DNA of 64,000 bases from assembly GCA_038380795.1 (NCBI GenBank), contig CM076266.1:12608001-12672000 (forward strand), given 5' to 3'. How positions within the stretch are numbered: position 1 is the stretch's first letter; every line of letters begins with the position of its first letter. This stretch comes from Pyrocephalus nanus. Taxonomy: Eukaryota; Chordata; Aves; Passeriformes; Tyrannidae. The position numbers and the translations under genes were made by a program. This document shows, in pieces, positions 24,601-36,311 of the stretch. The notes below the pieces were generated by a model. That model did not search any database, was not told where the DNA came from, and saw only the letters and a list, made by a program, of their open reading frames with translations.

Positions 24601-26399
24601 CTGATTCAGAATAATGAATTTCAGCAGTTTTTAACTAATCAAACTTCAAGAAATTCTTTTTCAATGCAATTAAGTATGGATTATTGTATAAATAAATTAG
24701 TATATGTTACATACTAGGCTAAATCTCCAACCCAAATATAAACTACAGGGAAAATGCCTGTAATTTAAAGACACTTCTAGGAAATAGTAGTTTCTTCCAT
24801 CCTGGTTATTAAAAAGAAATTATTTGTGACTAAAGGTAACTATGAGTCTCTCCATGTTTTTGTTTGCTGAACCTTCTGATACAGCTTGGTGTGATCACTC
24901 CTCAAGGAAAACCCTGATTTTGCCTCTCAAAAAACAGTCATTTTGCAGGATGATTTGAAAGGAAAAATTCATATGACAGAAATTAAAAAGGTCAATAGCT
25001 TCTCTCAAGGGCAGTGATCAGCAACTAAGACAACTCTAGCAAGTGTTTTATGCCAGGTTTGTGAGAATACTCACATGGTGGATCACAATGTGGAGGCCAC
25101 AATTCCTTTCCTGTGACCCAGCACATGGTGCCAAGAACACAAAAAAGTTCCACTTAATTTAAACAAAATGGCTTCACGAGGTGAAACAGAATTGCCACAC
25201 TGACTGCATCACATATGTATGCATGTCGTGATCTCATGTTTATGGATAGACTCAGATAAACAGGAGAAGAAAGTACCCTTCTACTCAGCTGTGTTTGGCT
25301 TTGACACCAGGCAAAGTAACTGAGAGATTCAAAAGCATAGTATTAGACTTATTATTCCTACCAGAAGAAGTATGAACTCATTTTAATGCTAAAATATTTA
25401 TATGCTGCTCTTTTTCTGAAGAAAAATCTGATTCAACTCAAAAAGGGCAGGTCTTCCTATCAAAATAATCCAATGAGAATGATGATTCTTGCACTGGGAA
25501 TTAAGATGTATTTTACTGAACATATAAAATGACAACATAATGACAATTCCAGCTCCCTAATTCCCCAATAGAAAAGAGGCAGATTAACCGTCTCTAGAAC
25601 TGACTGATTTTATATATTTATTTCTCCCACCTCTCCCCCAGGAGACATGGTTGATTGTTCAACTCGTTTTTTGACTGAAAGAGAATCCCTTCTGATTTTT
25701 ATTCCTGGAGAAAGCTCAGAGGAACAACTACCTGACTGTTAAAGCACTTTGCTAAGTGGCTGGTGTTTAGCTTCCAAACCGGTTACAATCAGCAGCTTCA
25801 AATCTTATAAGCTTCTCCTGGGTTAGCAGCAGAATGCAACACAGACACAACCAAGTAGAAATTTAAAACATTCTGTGGACAAAGACTTTTCAAAACATGT
25901 TTTCCAGCTGGTTGAAAACAGTAGATGGAAAGAAGAAGTAGTTTACTCAGATCTTTTTGAAAATGCATATGGCAGGTCTATTGTTTCCTTTACACCTTAT
26001 TAATGGGCTGATATCAAATTGCTTCGAAGAGTAATTTTTTGCTGCAACCAGTTCACTGTTCAGGTGGATCTCATGCATGTCAGGAATAGACAGAAAGTTC
26101 AGAATTTTGCCCTTCTCTCCCCATGCACAGGTGTGTGCTCCAACCTCTTACCAGGTTTGTCCCTGTGTTCCAGCTTATCTTCAACATCTTCTCTGTAATA
26201 ACTGGTTCCTCTGCTGATATTCAAACACTGAAATGTGGAGAGAGAGTTATGATGATACGTGAAACATGTGACATTTTGAAAACAAAATAAAACAAAAACA
26301 GAGAATTGCCACCTACATCTTGACTGAAACGCACAAGTAAGGAGATAACCCTTAGCTGCTGTACATATATTTCAAATGGGAACCTTTGTATTTACTGAT
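24601..26399. other. AT-rich unique sequence, no gene recognised
   Basis: No open frame, RNA gene or repeat beyond short AT-rich runs could be supported in this interval. Confidence 0.6.
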
Positions 26400-26454
26400 A
26401 CAAAAGCTTAGCAGCACCCAGACCCCTTGTGGGACTGCAGCAGGAGCAGCTTTA

Positions 26455-26545
26455 GATTCTTTGCTTTGGCTGTTTAATTAATACCTCCTTACCTTTGGTT
26501 AATTTGCATAGCAGCAAAGATTTAAAAGGAGTGTGTTGCAGCTTT
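26455..26545. promoter_or_regulatory. Possible conserved non-coding element
   Basis: The block has homeodomain cores (TTAATTAA, TTAATTTGCAT) and a POU/octamer-like ATTTGCAT, and no simple repeat. Such motif density is typical of developmental enhancers. Conservation cannot be seen from one sequence, so this is a pattern-based guess. Confidence 0.2.
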
Positions 26546-27034
26546 GGCATTTGGTGACAGCTGAAATCCACTTTCTTGGATCATATTTACCTTGACCTTT
26601 GGGTACTACACACATTTACCTTTATAAAAATTTTAACCTACTTCCAAAGCAGCATCTTAAAAAGATTTATTCTGCTGTTTAGACATTCCTGGGTGGAGGG
26701 GATGTGTAGGATATGTCTGTATTTTTTCCTGTCCCTTAATCTGTTAATAAAACACTTGGGCACACTCAGTCAATATTGTATTGAGACATTTGGGGACTTA
26801 CAGCCAGCTGCTTGTTGGCTGGATCAATATCAAAGGCAAATCTGGAGCAAGGCAGACTTTGGAGGGCCAGAAGAGACTGTAGTATAGAAGGAACCAAAAT
26901 GAGACCACAGAACTGCAGAGCTTTCTTTCAGTTAGTCATGTTGAACCACTTGAACATATTTTTTCCTAACTCTACATACTTTAGTTTTTTCCCTTTCAAC
27001 AGGACAGTGTAGCCAAATTAAACAGAAATTACCA

Positions 27035-27260
27035 TACTTATTAAATGGCAATTAGGGTTTGTTTGCTGCATTGCATTTCTTCCAAATTAATTTACTATTG
27101 CTATATCGGTGAACAGTTAAACCATTTGATATGGTTGAATGTGCACATTAATATAATTTAGAGCGCATAATGATTATACCCATTTTATTACTTCTGTATT
27201 GTAATGCTGAATTAATTTATGCCAGTTATAGTTGATTATTATGGTTATTAACATCAGTAA
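27035..27260. promoter_or_regulatory. Possible conserved non-coding element
   Basis: This is an AT-rich but non-repetitive block with several homeodomain-type sites (AATTAG, AATTAATTTA, TGATTA) and few homopolymers. Together with the blocks at 26455 and 27395 it gives this kilobase an enhancer-like texture. There is no coding potential. Confidence 0.2.
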
Positions 27261-27449
27261 GTGCTCTTTAACAATCAGTCGAGATCTAACACTAACTGCC
27301 TTGTTAGAGCTAAATTAAATGCTGGAGACACTCTGCTCACTCTGCAACCCTATCCAGTTTCACTGCAGTTTTCTTCCTTTTACCTAGTAACCTCAGAAGC
27401 TGGATTAACTGCAGCAATTATATGCCTCATTAGCAATAAACAATACTAG

Positions 27450-27500
27450 CTGGCTGCTGGTGGCTATTGTGCCACAGGTGCACATAGCCATTACAGCTGC
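27450..27500 (+). ncRNA. Hairpin, pre-miRNA-like
   Basis: The arm TGGCTATTGTGC (27461-27472) pairs with GCACATAGCCA (27480-27490) around the seven-base loop CACAGGT, with one bulged T. Outside this, GGCTGCTG pairs with CAGCTGCC with one mismatch after a small internal loop. That gives about 18 to 19 pairs in a 51-base stem-loop. The size is slightly short for a pre-miRNA, and I do not recognise the seed as a known family. It could equally be a palindromic enhancer piece containing the E-box CAGGTG. Strand is arbitrary because the palindrome folds on both. Confidence 0.2.
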
Positions 27501-27520
27501 CTCAGCAGACAGAGGGGGAT

Positions 27521-30500
27521 ACAGCAAAACCTCTTCTCTCTGGAGTGGCTAATCTCCAGGAAATAGAAGGTGTTTTAGCCTGCTAATGACAAGGAATGAG
27601 GGACAATGTTGACATGCTCCATAAAGCTGCAGAACAAGGCAAAATAAAAAGAAAAAAATAATGGCTACTGCCTCTCTATGACTAACTAAAGAACCATGAT
27701 TTATACGTTTTAAAATTTTATATAAACAAACTACTATGCCCACAGTTAGTGTAAAATATGTAGAAATTGTATTTTCAATGTTTTTGACTTTTATCTATAC
27801 TAAATAGCTTCATTTGAATAAATATGGCCACTTCCAGCTACATAAGATCAATTTAACTGTTGATTAAATGCAAGTCTATTTTTACTAGAAAATCAAGGGT
27901 GATGTTATAATTTTAAAATCATAGAAGAAAATTTTTTCTTCATTTCAGGAAAGGGTAGATGTATTCTGGTCCCTTCTCCATATCTTTGTTTCCTTACTTT
28001 TTGTTACCGAATTCCTAATGTGAAATAAAGTCTGAGACAACACAGATAAAGGATTTTGCTTTAAGATCCTTTGATTAAGGTGGGACCGTGGGAGATGTTG
28101 CAGAGACAATAGCAGGGCAAATAAAGTTCAGGTGATCCCACAGGTCCCTGACACCTTGGTAAAGGCAAACAAGGAACCTGCTGTCTGCCCAAGACCCTCC
28201 AAGCAAACAATTCTCTTGCAAAAAAAAGAAAAAGTCCAGTGTCTGCAAAATTATACTAGATTATTTACTAGTCCAAGTAATAAATAAACTTTGGTAACTG
28301 AAGATGCTGGGTAAGGATATAGCACTCAGAGGAACTCTTGCCATTTGTTTATAAAAGAGACCATTGGAGAAAATATTATATATATTGTGTTTCATAGAAC
28401 CTGAATAATTAGGGTTTAACTAGGAGTTATAAGTGGTTGAAACTTCACACAGTGTTTGCATGTCTGACTGGTATACTATAAAGTTTATAAGCACTCTTTT
28501 CACACCCATATCCCAGGTCTCTGTATCTATATTTCTCTGTATCTATATTTTTCTTATGTGTGTATCTGGTTACCGTCAAACAGGCATACAGACATGTCAC
28601 TGGCATGAGCTGCTGATAAGATACAGGATGGCACTGGAGGCAGGTGGGCAAAGGAGCACAGAGCAATGCCAGAGAAAGCAAATAGTAACTGCATTGTCAT
28701 TTCAGCTAGATCTCACTTTGAAATGACGGGCACAGGTACTTTTTGAGCCTGGCTTATCAAAATAACCCTTTAAATTCATATGCTTCCTTTTTTGTCAGTT
28801 AAAGAGGAAAAGCTGCAGATTTTTAAGGCAAGGAGTGAACATTAGTGCAATGTACTAAGAACAAGAGCCGTTTCTTTGGTGGTATCCCTCTTCCCAGCCT
28901 CCCTGTCTAGGATCACACACCCACAGCACACCCCTGGGACAGCTGAAGAATGAATCCAGATATTCCTTTCCACTTCAGCCTGAAATCCAATAACTCCATG
29001 CCAGTATAATATAGTACTAGTGTATTGCCAGAAGGATAAGAAAAAAATGCACAAAAAGCAGCTGCAGGAAAGCAATCACCATCTCCAAACTACAGCAGAA
29101 AAAGAGTCTAATCTCAGACCACTCTCATCCCAAATAAAAATTGCTTTATGAACTGCTGTCAAACCCCTAAGTAATAGTGGCCACTGTATAATTTCATTTG
29201 ACAAGAGGAGCAGCATATGCCAAAATTAATCAGGATACTAGACTGTGTAAAAGAGAATGGCCTAGAAGGTCCAAAGAAATCTTACACTAATTAGAAGCAA
29301 GAATATCAATTGATCCCTGTATATAGTGTAGAGGCAATTCCTGTGTGGGATAAGAGACCCCCAGAAATCATGTCTAGCCTTGCAAGGAGGAAGATGTGAA
29401 AAGATTCACTACTGTTCTTATTAACAATGGCGTGCAGGGTGCCTGAGCCTTTGGGCAGAAATGATTCAAAAGCTAGAAACATGTTTTTATAAAAGACAGT
29501 AAAACACAAGTTAAATTCTTACAAATTAAAATGAAGAAAAATATTCAAGCCAAGAAAAAGAAAATAATAAATATACTTATTAAATACAGAAACTCTGATG
29601 AATTCTTTGAGCCAGAAGTAGGAAATCGGGTAATGAGAGGGGAAACCAAGGAGGTGGGGAGAAAAGGTTTATGGAAAACACAGTGACATCACGTTTTCAT
29701 GACAGGATGTGGAGTACATTTTATTTAAGGTGATAAAGATGATCAAGGGGAAAAATTCTTGTTTTATGAATTTTTTTAGGAATAAGTCATGGAAGGTTTG
29801 AAACTAGAGGTTTGGATGTACCACCTCCTGCCACTATAAGCACAGAGGAACCCTTTCACTCTGTATGCAGCTTTCAGACTCAGACCTGTCAAAACTGGCA
29901 GGTCCACAGGCACTAGGTTTTATGTGTCTCATTTTTGGACATATCATAGATGCTCAGTAGATCTGCACGTACGTGACAAGCCTGCTGTATCACAGGCAAG
30001 TCTGGACTGTGCAAAGCAGAGCAGCTTTCTCCTTGGTGTGCAGGAGAGCTGCTCTTTATAGCCACCATGATCATTTGTTTGGGATTTTTGAACATCTGGT
30101 AGCCCGGGCTGCTAGCCATCCTGAAATCTAGCAGTCTACCATCAAGACTCAGAAAGCTGGCAAGTGTGAAACATTTTTCCTTCTCTTCTGTAAGTGAAAG
30201 TTTTTCACACGTATCTTTTAAAATAGAACACTCCTTTCTGGCCTCTGAACATCTGCTCTCAGCTGGAGTAGAGGGGACACCAGACTGCTGCTACAGGGAG
30301 TTTAATTGAGGTATATAATTCCCTTTTGGAGAAAGCGTGCTGGCAGGCAGTTGTTGCTTGGTACCCTCCTGACTTATGTGTTTACATGCATCATATTCAC
30401 AGACTTCTTTATCCTCCAGTATTTTTTCAGGGTTCAAAATATGATTTGGACCCATCCTGGACCCAATGAGGTTATTCTGCAGTGCCCTTCCTCTGAGAAG

Positions 30501-31179
30501 CTGCCCAGATTTCATTTTTAACTGCAAACCCTACTGAATATCATGTATCTTCCAGTTGTTAACATGAATTCCAGATGCTTCAGTGAAGAGAAAAATCTTG
30601 CTTGACAGACTGTTGCCACTGTATCTTGTCTTACTGGTTGCTTTTTGTTATGTAATCTTTTCCTTTAGTATGTGATGAAGAGATATAACTTACTGGGTCA
30701 GATGATCAGCTTCATACTGATATCAGTCAATAGAAGACAAGCCATTTTATTTCTCTTATGTGTTGCCTCCTCCTCTTTCTCCTTTCTTTTTGTTCCTTGT
30801 TTTATGGCAACAATTGCAGACTTCAGCTGAGGTGGGGCTGTCAGTATATTAAGCGTAATAATAAGGCATAAAAAAGACCTCCACTCTTCCAGAAAGATTG
30901 GATCCATATTCAGATAGATAGCCTAACACCCACCAAAATCCTCATGTCCAATTATTTCAATTGTTTCTAAGTTACAGTTGTCTTTCTTTAGACTCAGAAG
31001 CAGAAAGTGAAATACCTTGCATCCTCTAATAGTTCAGTGGTGGGGCACAATATAGAAATAAGTTTCCTACTTTGAGATTTAAGCCCCATGCAGTTTATGT
31101 GCCCCCACTTTAATTCAAGGATGTTAATACTTCCGTATGGAAATGGTATGACTTTCTTTACTCCTGTGTGGGGCAGTGT
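27521..31179. other. AT-rich unique sequence, no gene recognised
   Basis: No gene could be supported. A 16-base tandem duplication lies at 28518-28549. Overlapping chance ORFs occur on both strands, none with recognisable domains. Confidence 0.55.
28518..28549. repeat. 16-base perfect tandem duplication
   Basis: The unit TCTCTGTATCTATATT occurs twice in direct succession with no mismatch, indicating a recent slippage duplication. Confidence 0.8.
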
Positions 31180-32210
31180 TTAGTGATGTAATGATGTCTC
31201 CCTACCAGCTTGCAGGCTGGCTGCAGAGCTTTGAGCAGAGCCTGTCTGGCTGACACTGTGCACCCGGCATGGTGTCATATGCACACTGTAAGCCTTCCTG
31301 CAAGCTGCCTGCCTGACAGGTTCCTGCAGCCTTTGGAGACAGTCAGAGAAAGAGAATGAGAGAGGCACTTTCAGAAGTAGTTTCATTTAGTGTGTCAGAA
31401 ATAAAAGCAGCCCTTGAAACCTCTTTGGGGATAGAGGGGGCTGGAGAGCAAACTATGGTTTGAAAACAGCTCAGACTCCATCTCTTCCTTTTTTTTTCGT
31501 CTCTCTCTCTCCATGTAGCACCCTTATATTTCAATGCTAAGTGCTTTTTAAATTCCTCCTGGGGTGACTATTTACATATTATAATGTGAAGTAATGAAGG
31601 GAAAGGGATGTTATGCAAAGCAATTGCCTCTCGTCCTCCTCTCCTGAGTGCAAGGGCCAAGCACATTTCCTGCCATCTGTTTAACTCCATCTCCTGATGC
31701 TCATAATGAACCTGGCAGTGCTGGGCAGATGGAAATCACTGGCAGGCATAGCTGTTTACTTGTAAAGGCAGCCCTAATTTGTTAGACTTGCCAGGCAAGT
31801 CCCCAGTGGTCACATATTTCATAGTGATGGAGGGTTATTAAAAGAGCTCAGGTGAAGAAAGCTCTTCCCAGCATATGGGAAGACAGAGCTGAAGGCTGAG
31901 TTTGGCCACTGTGCCAGAACAGCAGCAGAGCTGGGTGCTGCTATTAGCTGAATTGGGGCCAGGCTCCCTGACCTTGTCTGGTGGCAGTTCTCACTCTGTC
32001 CCACACTGACCTGGGCTTCGTTAGCTGTGCAGCCATCTGCCACAGATCATATTTATCTCAACTTAAGACCTCGTTGGAGAACAAGAGGAGAAATGTGATT
32101 AGGCTTTTTTGTGTTGGCAACAAGACCATTTGCCTGGTGAAAGGCACACAGGCAGCTACTCCAGCGAAAAAGCCTTTTTTAGAAAATAGAAGGATAACTG
32201 AATAAAATGT
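31180..32210. promoter_or_regulatory. Possible cluster of conserved non-coding elements
   Basis: This kilobase is richer in G and C than its surroundings and free of simple repeats. It is dense in E-box and GATA-like motifs, for example CATCTG (near 31674 and 32034) and AGATAA read on the minus strand near 32053. The part at 31545-31780 has the texture of a vertebrate enhancer: ATGCAAAG octamer-like sequence, paired CAGATGG-type E-boxes and TAAT cores. Several overlapping ORFs exist on both strands, but they overlap one another and match nothing I know. The call rests on composition and motif density only. Confidence 0.25.
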
Positions 32211-33286
32211 GGATGTCATGAGAACAATCCAGGGACTGCTGGTTGGTTTATCTTTCCACATCATTCATACCTTTTTTTATCTTTGCCCTCCCCTTGCTCT
32301 CTCTGATATGAAGTTAGAGATGAGAAACTGAGAGAAATAAATATTTAGTGTCACTGAAGTTGGCTCATCAATAAAAAAATTAAAAAGCAGAAAGGGAATT
32401 AGAGAAATGTGAATCAGAGTCATTTAATACATGGGACTGAAAGGAGAAATTCTGTTCCTGTTAGGGGATTACTTTCCCCTTATTAAAATTTGCCAATTAT
32501 ATTACATATTAGGCCACTTTTTGACAGCTTCATCAAATCTGGAGTAGAGTTCAAATGAAAAATTAGATATGAAGCTTTTTACAGAAATAATTTATGTTTT
32601 CCAGAAATGTCTAACTTCTTATCTTCCAGTCAACTGATCATTTTAAAATAATATTTTAAAATATTTTGTATAGGATGCACATTTTGTTTAGAAGTGAAGA
32701 ATAAATGTATATACAGATACCTTCAGATTTTTCAGACTGAAGCCTGTATTTCACTATTCAAGCTATGTAGATGCATATTTGTTCATTCTGCCAACACATT
32801 TGACATTCCCTACATTGAACTGTGGCTTCTTTGCACACAAATACTCCTTGCTTTTCTGGAATTACCATTTTTTGAGGTTTGCCTGGAACAGGAAAAGTGA
32901 GGGGAAAAAAAAGGGTTTCATCATTCACTTTAAAAAAATATAAGTATTTTATTATATTTCAGTGTAAGTCAGCTACATTGTTATCACCAGCCTAACTCAG
33001 CATCCAGCAAATGCAATGGGATGTGTCAGCAGTGGTTGGTTGGATAAACTACCCAGCAAGTAACTCTGAACCCACATGATAAAACATGAGCTTGGCAGAA
33101 TTATTTTTTATGGTGGAAAGACAGAATTCATCATAGCTCTACAATGAATTATTGCCTAAGAATGGCTCTTTTCTTCTTTTTCTCTTATTATTTCTCTTTT
33201 CTCATATTGTTTCCTGCAATGTCACTTTGCATGTGTAATGCCAATATACTTCATCAAAACAGAAAATGACTAATTTTTTTTTCCAG

Positions 33287-33321
33287 GAAGACCAAGTTAA
33301 TCTTGGACAGAATAGAGCAGG
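33287..33321 (+). other. Candidate 35-base exon (splice-flanked)
   Basis: A run of T ending TTTCCAG at 33280-33286 forms a good acceptor, and G|GTAAGTTT at 33321-33329 is a near-consensus donor. The 35 bases between are open in two of three frames. Thirty-five is not a multiple of three, so inclusion would shift frame, which fits a non-coding exon at least as well as a coding one. No protein match is claimed. Confidence 0.2.
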
Positions 33322-33847
33322 GTAAGTTTAATTGTGATTTGCTCTGAAACAAGCACCCACACAAGTAAAAAGTATGATTTTTTACGGAAAGCAAATCTCT
33401 GTATTTTATGGCTGTTCTAAGATACTAAAGAAAAAAATTAGACCTGAAGGTTATTATTCATTTAATTTAAAATGTTCAAGCAATGGTAATCTAGATGTCA
33501 TAGACTGTGATCCTGCTGACAGCTTTTTTTCATGAACTATTTGAGGCATATAGTGGTTTACATACCAGCAGAAGTGGCCTCTGGTTTCTTGCCTTTACGT
33601 CAAATTTGTTCCCCAATATATCACCTTTAAAACAGATACCAAAATTTTTTCAAGAACGCCAAATGCCCATAATTCCTAGTAAATTTAAGAATCACCTTCC
33701 CTTAGTTTCCACACCCTGTCTACTGCAATCTGTGCATGAACTTTCACCAGTCAGTTTATATTAATGTCATCTATTTCAGAAAGCAATGAAGACTAAAGGA
33801 GAAATATCAAAAAAATAATTTTTTTTCCTCTCCCTCCTCCCCTCCAG

Positions 33848-33889
33848 TATCTTGGCAAATTAATTATTCCTTTGAGGAAGTATAACACA
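33848..33889 (+). other. Candidate 42-base exon (splice-flanked)
   Basis: An exceptionally long pyrimidine tract (33820-33845) ends in CCAG. Forty-two bases later comes ACA|GTAAGTTC, a good donor. The segment is exactly 14 codons and has a single open frame, reading YLGKLIIPLRKYNT, while the other two frames contain stops. It looks like a microexon. The frame is not compatible with coding through the candidate at 33287-33321, so at most one of the two can be coding in a shared transcript. It may be a chance pairing of signals. Confidence 0.25.
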
Positions 33890-34106
33890 GTAAGTTCATG
33901 CCTATTTCCACAGTAAGTGAAAGAGGACTTTCAATTTAGCAGAGAGATAAGTCAACTGGAACACGCTGTTTCTATTTTAGTAGACATCATTTTGAAAAAG
34001 GAAAGCAGTTTTTTGCACAGAAATAAAATCTTATGTTGTAAGGCATTGATAAAATTCTTTTCTGTTATGGTTTTTTGGGGACAAATTAAAGAACTAGAAA
34101 AATCCT

Positions 34107-34188
34107 CAAAACAAAATAAAACAAAAATAACAACGAAAAACAAAAACAAAAAACCAAAAACCAACCAATAAACAAAACCAACTAACCA
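34107..34188. repeat. (CAAAA)n-like A/C low-complexity tract
   Basis: About 80 bases composed almost only of A and C with CAAAA and CCAA units. It is the same class of tract as at 24191 and 62902. Confidence 0.85.
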
Positions 34189-35527
34189 TAAAGAACTCAA
34201 ATTTAAGTTACAGATGCAAGAATTTTGGCATGCCAGAAGTAATACATTTGCTTAACATCTGATCTCTGCCATGCTACCCCTTGTTACTTCTGAATATAGT
34301 GTAGAGGAGAAACTCCTTTTTGACACTCCAAGCTGCTGTGTCTGTGACTGCTGAGCAAGTAAAACTCTGCTGTTGGGTTTTTTCCCCTTTCAATTTAAGG
34401 CTTTTCATAGTGCAAGATGACTAAATAAAAAGCTTTTTCTGAGTAAGTAATCACAGAAATCAGACCCAATGCACCCAAATTTCATAAATGCCAATCTAAG
34501 TTCCTTCCATGAGTTTTCAAATCAGCCAGGAGGTTTTCAAGATACTCTGTACATTTAAACACATTTTGGTCAACCCTTGACATCTTTAATCTTTCTGTAA
34601 ATGTGTGCTTTTCCCCTAAAGTTGCAGAAACCTTCTGAACTTTTTCCATGTGATATACTAGATCAACTAGAAAGTGGAATAGCTTATTGCATTCATGCCT
34701 TTTTAATTAAAGAGTCATTGATTTTAAATTGGAATCTCCATTAATTTTAGGTCTGCACTAAAATACAAATGTCATATATTTTTAAATAAACATAGGTTAT
34801 AATGGTGAATAAAGAAAAGATTTCATAGCAGAGAATCTTCATGTTTCCAAAAGATTTAAAAAAAAAAAAAAAGTTGGCACAAAGAACACTGCAGAATCAT
34901 ATGACTGAGTGCCTTCAGGACATTTCTGTATTAGACCTTCGGGTGTTCTTCCAAGGTCAAGAATCTTTCTATGGCAAATATATAGCCAGATGATACAGTA
35001 AAAAGCACAGCAAAATTAATGCAGACAGTTTTGACAAATATGGACAATATCTCTTACATTCTTAAAGAAGAAAAAAAAAAGAAAACAACCTGTAGAAAAA
35101 CCTGGCCGTTGCTGAATGTTTTCCCAGGGGTGAAAGATTTCTGAATGTGAAATAGTTGTCTTGCATTGTTTTAAAGTGAATGCTTCTTAAAGAGAAACAG
35201 ATTTTGCCATTAATAATGGCAAAAAATAGGTGGGTTTCCATTTCTTGCTTTTTATTAGTTACTTCACCACTTAAAACAGTGTCACTGGGGCAAGGACCTG
35301 GTTTCAGGCATCAAGTTAGTTTTGAATTAATACTTTGAATAGATTATATGAGACTGAGTTGTCCAAAGGAAATGGCCTGTCATTCAAGGTAAAATACATT
35401 ATGAATTACTTCATTAATTTTATTGCAGGCTGGTCAGATTTATGTTCACACCCCTGTGTGTAAATATTTCTTTAAAAGAAAACATTTCTCTTAATTTTCA
35501 AATCAGATTTTGAAACAGTTCTGTAAA

Positions 35528-35569
35528 TTTATATATATTTAATAATAATATATATAAATATATACACAT
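35528..35569. repeat. AT-rich dinucleotide tract
   Basis: TATATA and TAATAA units with palindromic character. It is a simple repeat and is easily melted. Confidence 0.75.
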
Positions 35570-36036
35570 CAAGAGACTTAGTAGATACTCAAGACACTGA
35601 ATTAATAACAGGAAGATAGCTTCGTTTGTGAGTAGATGATGTTGTCTTGCACAGTTCATATAAATCACTTCTCATGCAACTCAAAACAGTTTTATTAGAG
35701 TAACATAGCCTTCTGGTTTTGATTGGGGTAGAGTTAATTATTATCATAGTAGCTAGCATGGGGCTTTTTTTTTTAATTTGTGCTGGAAACAGTGTTAATT
35801 CAGGCATGTTTTGATTACTGCTGAGCTACAGAGTGAGCTACACTACTACAGACTTAGACAGTCAAGTCCTTTTCTGCCTTTTACCCACCCGGCCAGGGAG
35901 GAGGCTGGGGGTACCCAGCTGGCTGGGAGGGGACAGAGCTGGGACAGCTGACCCCACCTGACCAAAGGGATACCCCATATGGCTTCATGATCACTAAATA
36001 AAGCTGGGGGGAGAAGAAGGAAGGGGGGTGGGGGAT

Positions 36037-36049
36037 TGTGTGTGTGTGT
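36037..36049. repeat. (GT)n run inside the LTR
   Basis: About six GT units follow a G-rich block in the R/U5 part of the LTR. The relatives I recall lack this run, so it probably expanded after insertion. Confidence 0.7.
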
Positions 36050-36272
36050 GTTGTTCAGAATGTTGGCATTTGTCATCCCGATTCACCATTACATGTGATG
36101 GAGCTCTGATGTCCTGGAGTTGGCTGAACACCTGCCTCCCCATGGGAAATGGTGAATGAATTCCTTGTTTTGTTTTGCCTGTGTGCTTAGCTTTTGCTTT
36201 ACCTATTAAAGTCTTTACCATAACCCAGGAGTTTTTTCAGTTTTACTCTTTCAGTTCTCTCCCCATCCCAAG

Positions 36273-36311
36273 GGGAAGGGAGGGAGAGAGGGAGGGAGGG
36301 AAGGAGGGAGT
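36273..36311. repeat. (GGGA)n purine tract at the LTR 3' end
   Basis: About 40 bases of G and A only, with GGGA and GGAGGGAG units, lie where related LTRs have a shorter G-rich stretch. The G runs are mostly three long and closely spaced, so G-quadruplex formation on the plus strand is possible. Confidence 0.75.

Larger units (their letters stand above)
32211..35711. other. AT-rich sequence, no gene recognised, exon-like segments
   Basis: The stretch is AT-rich and has no long open frame. It contains two short plus-strand segments with strong splice-site-like borders (33287-33321 and 33848-33889), an A/C low-complexity tract (34107-34188) and an AT dinucleotide tract (35528-35569). Confidence 0.5.

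Noticed and set aside
33152..33172. Sequence resembling miR-137 (TTATTGCCTAAGAATGGCTC)
   Set aside because: Mature miR-137 is nearly invariant in vertebrates. This segment has several mismatches and I saw no matching hairpin arm.
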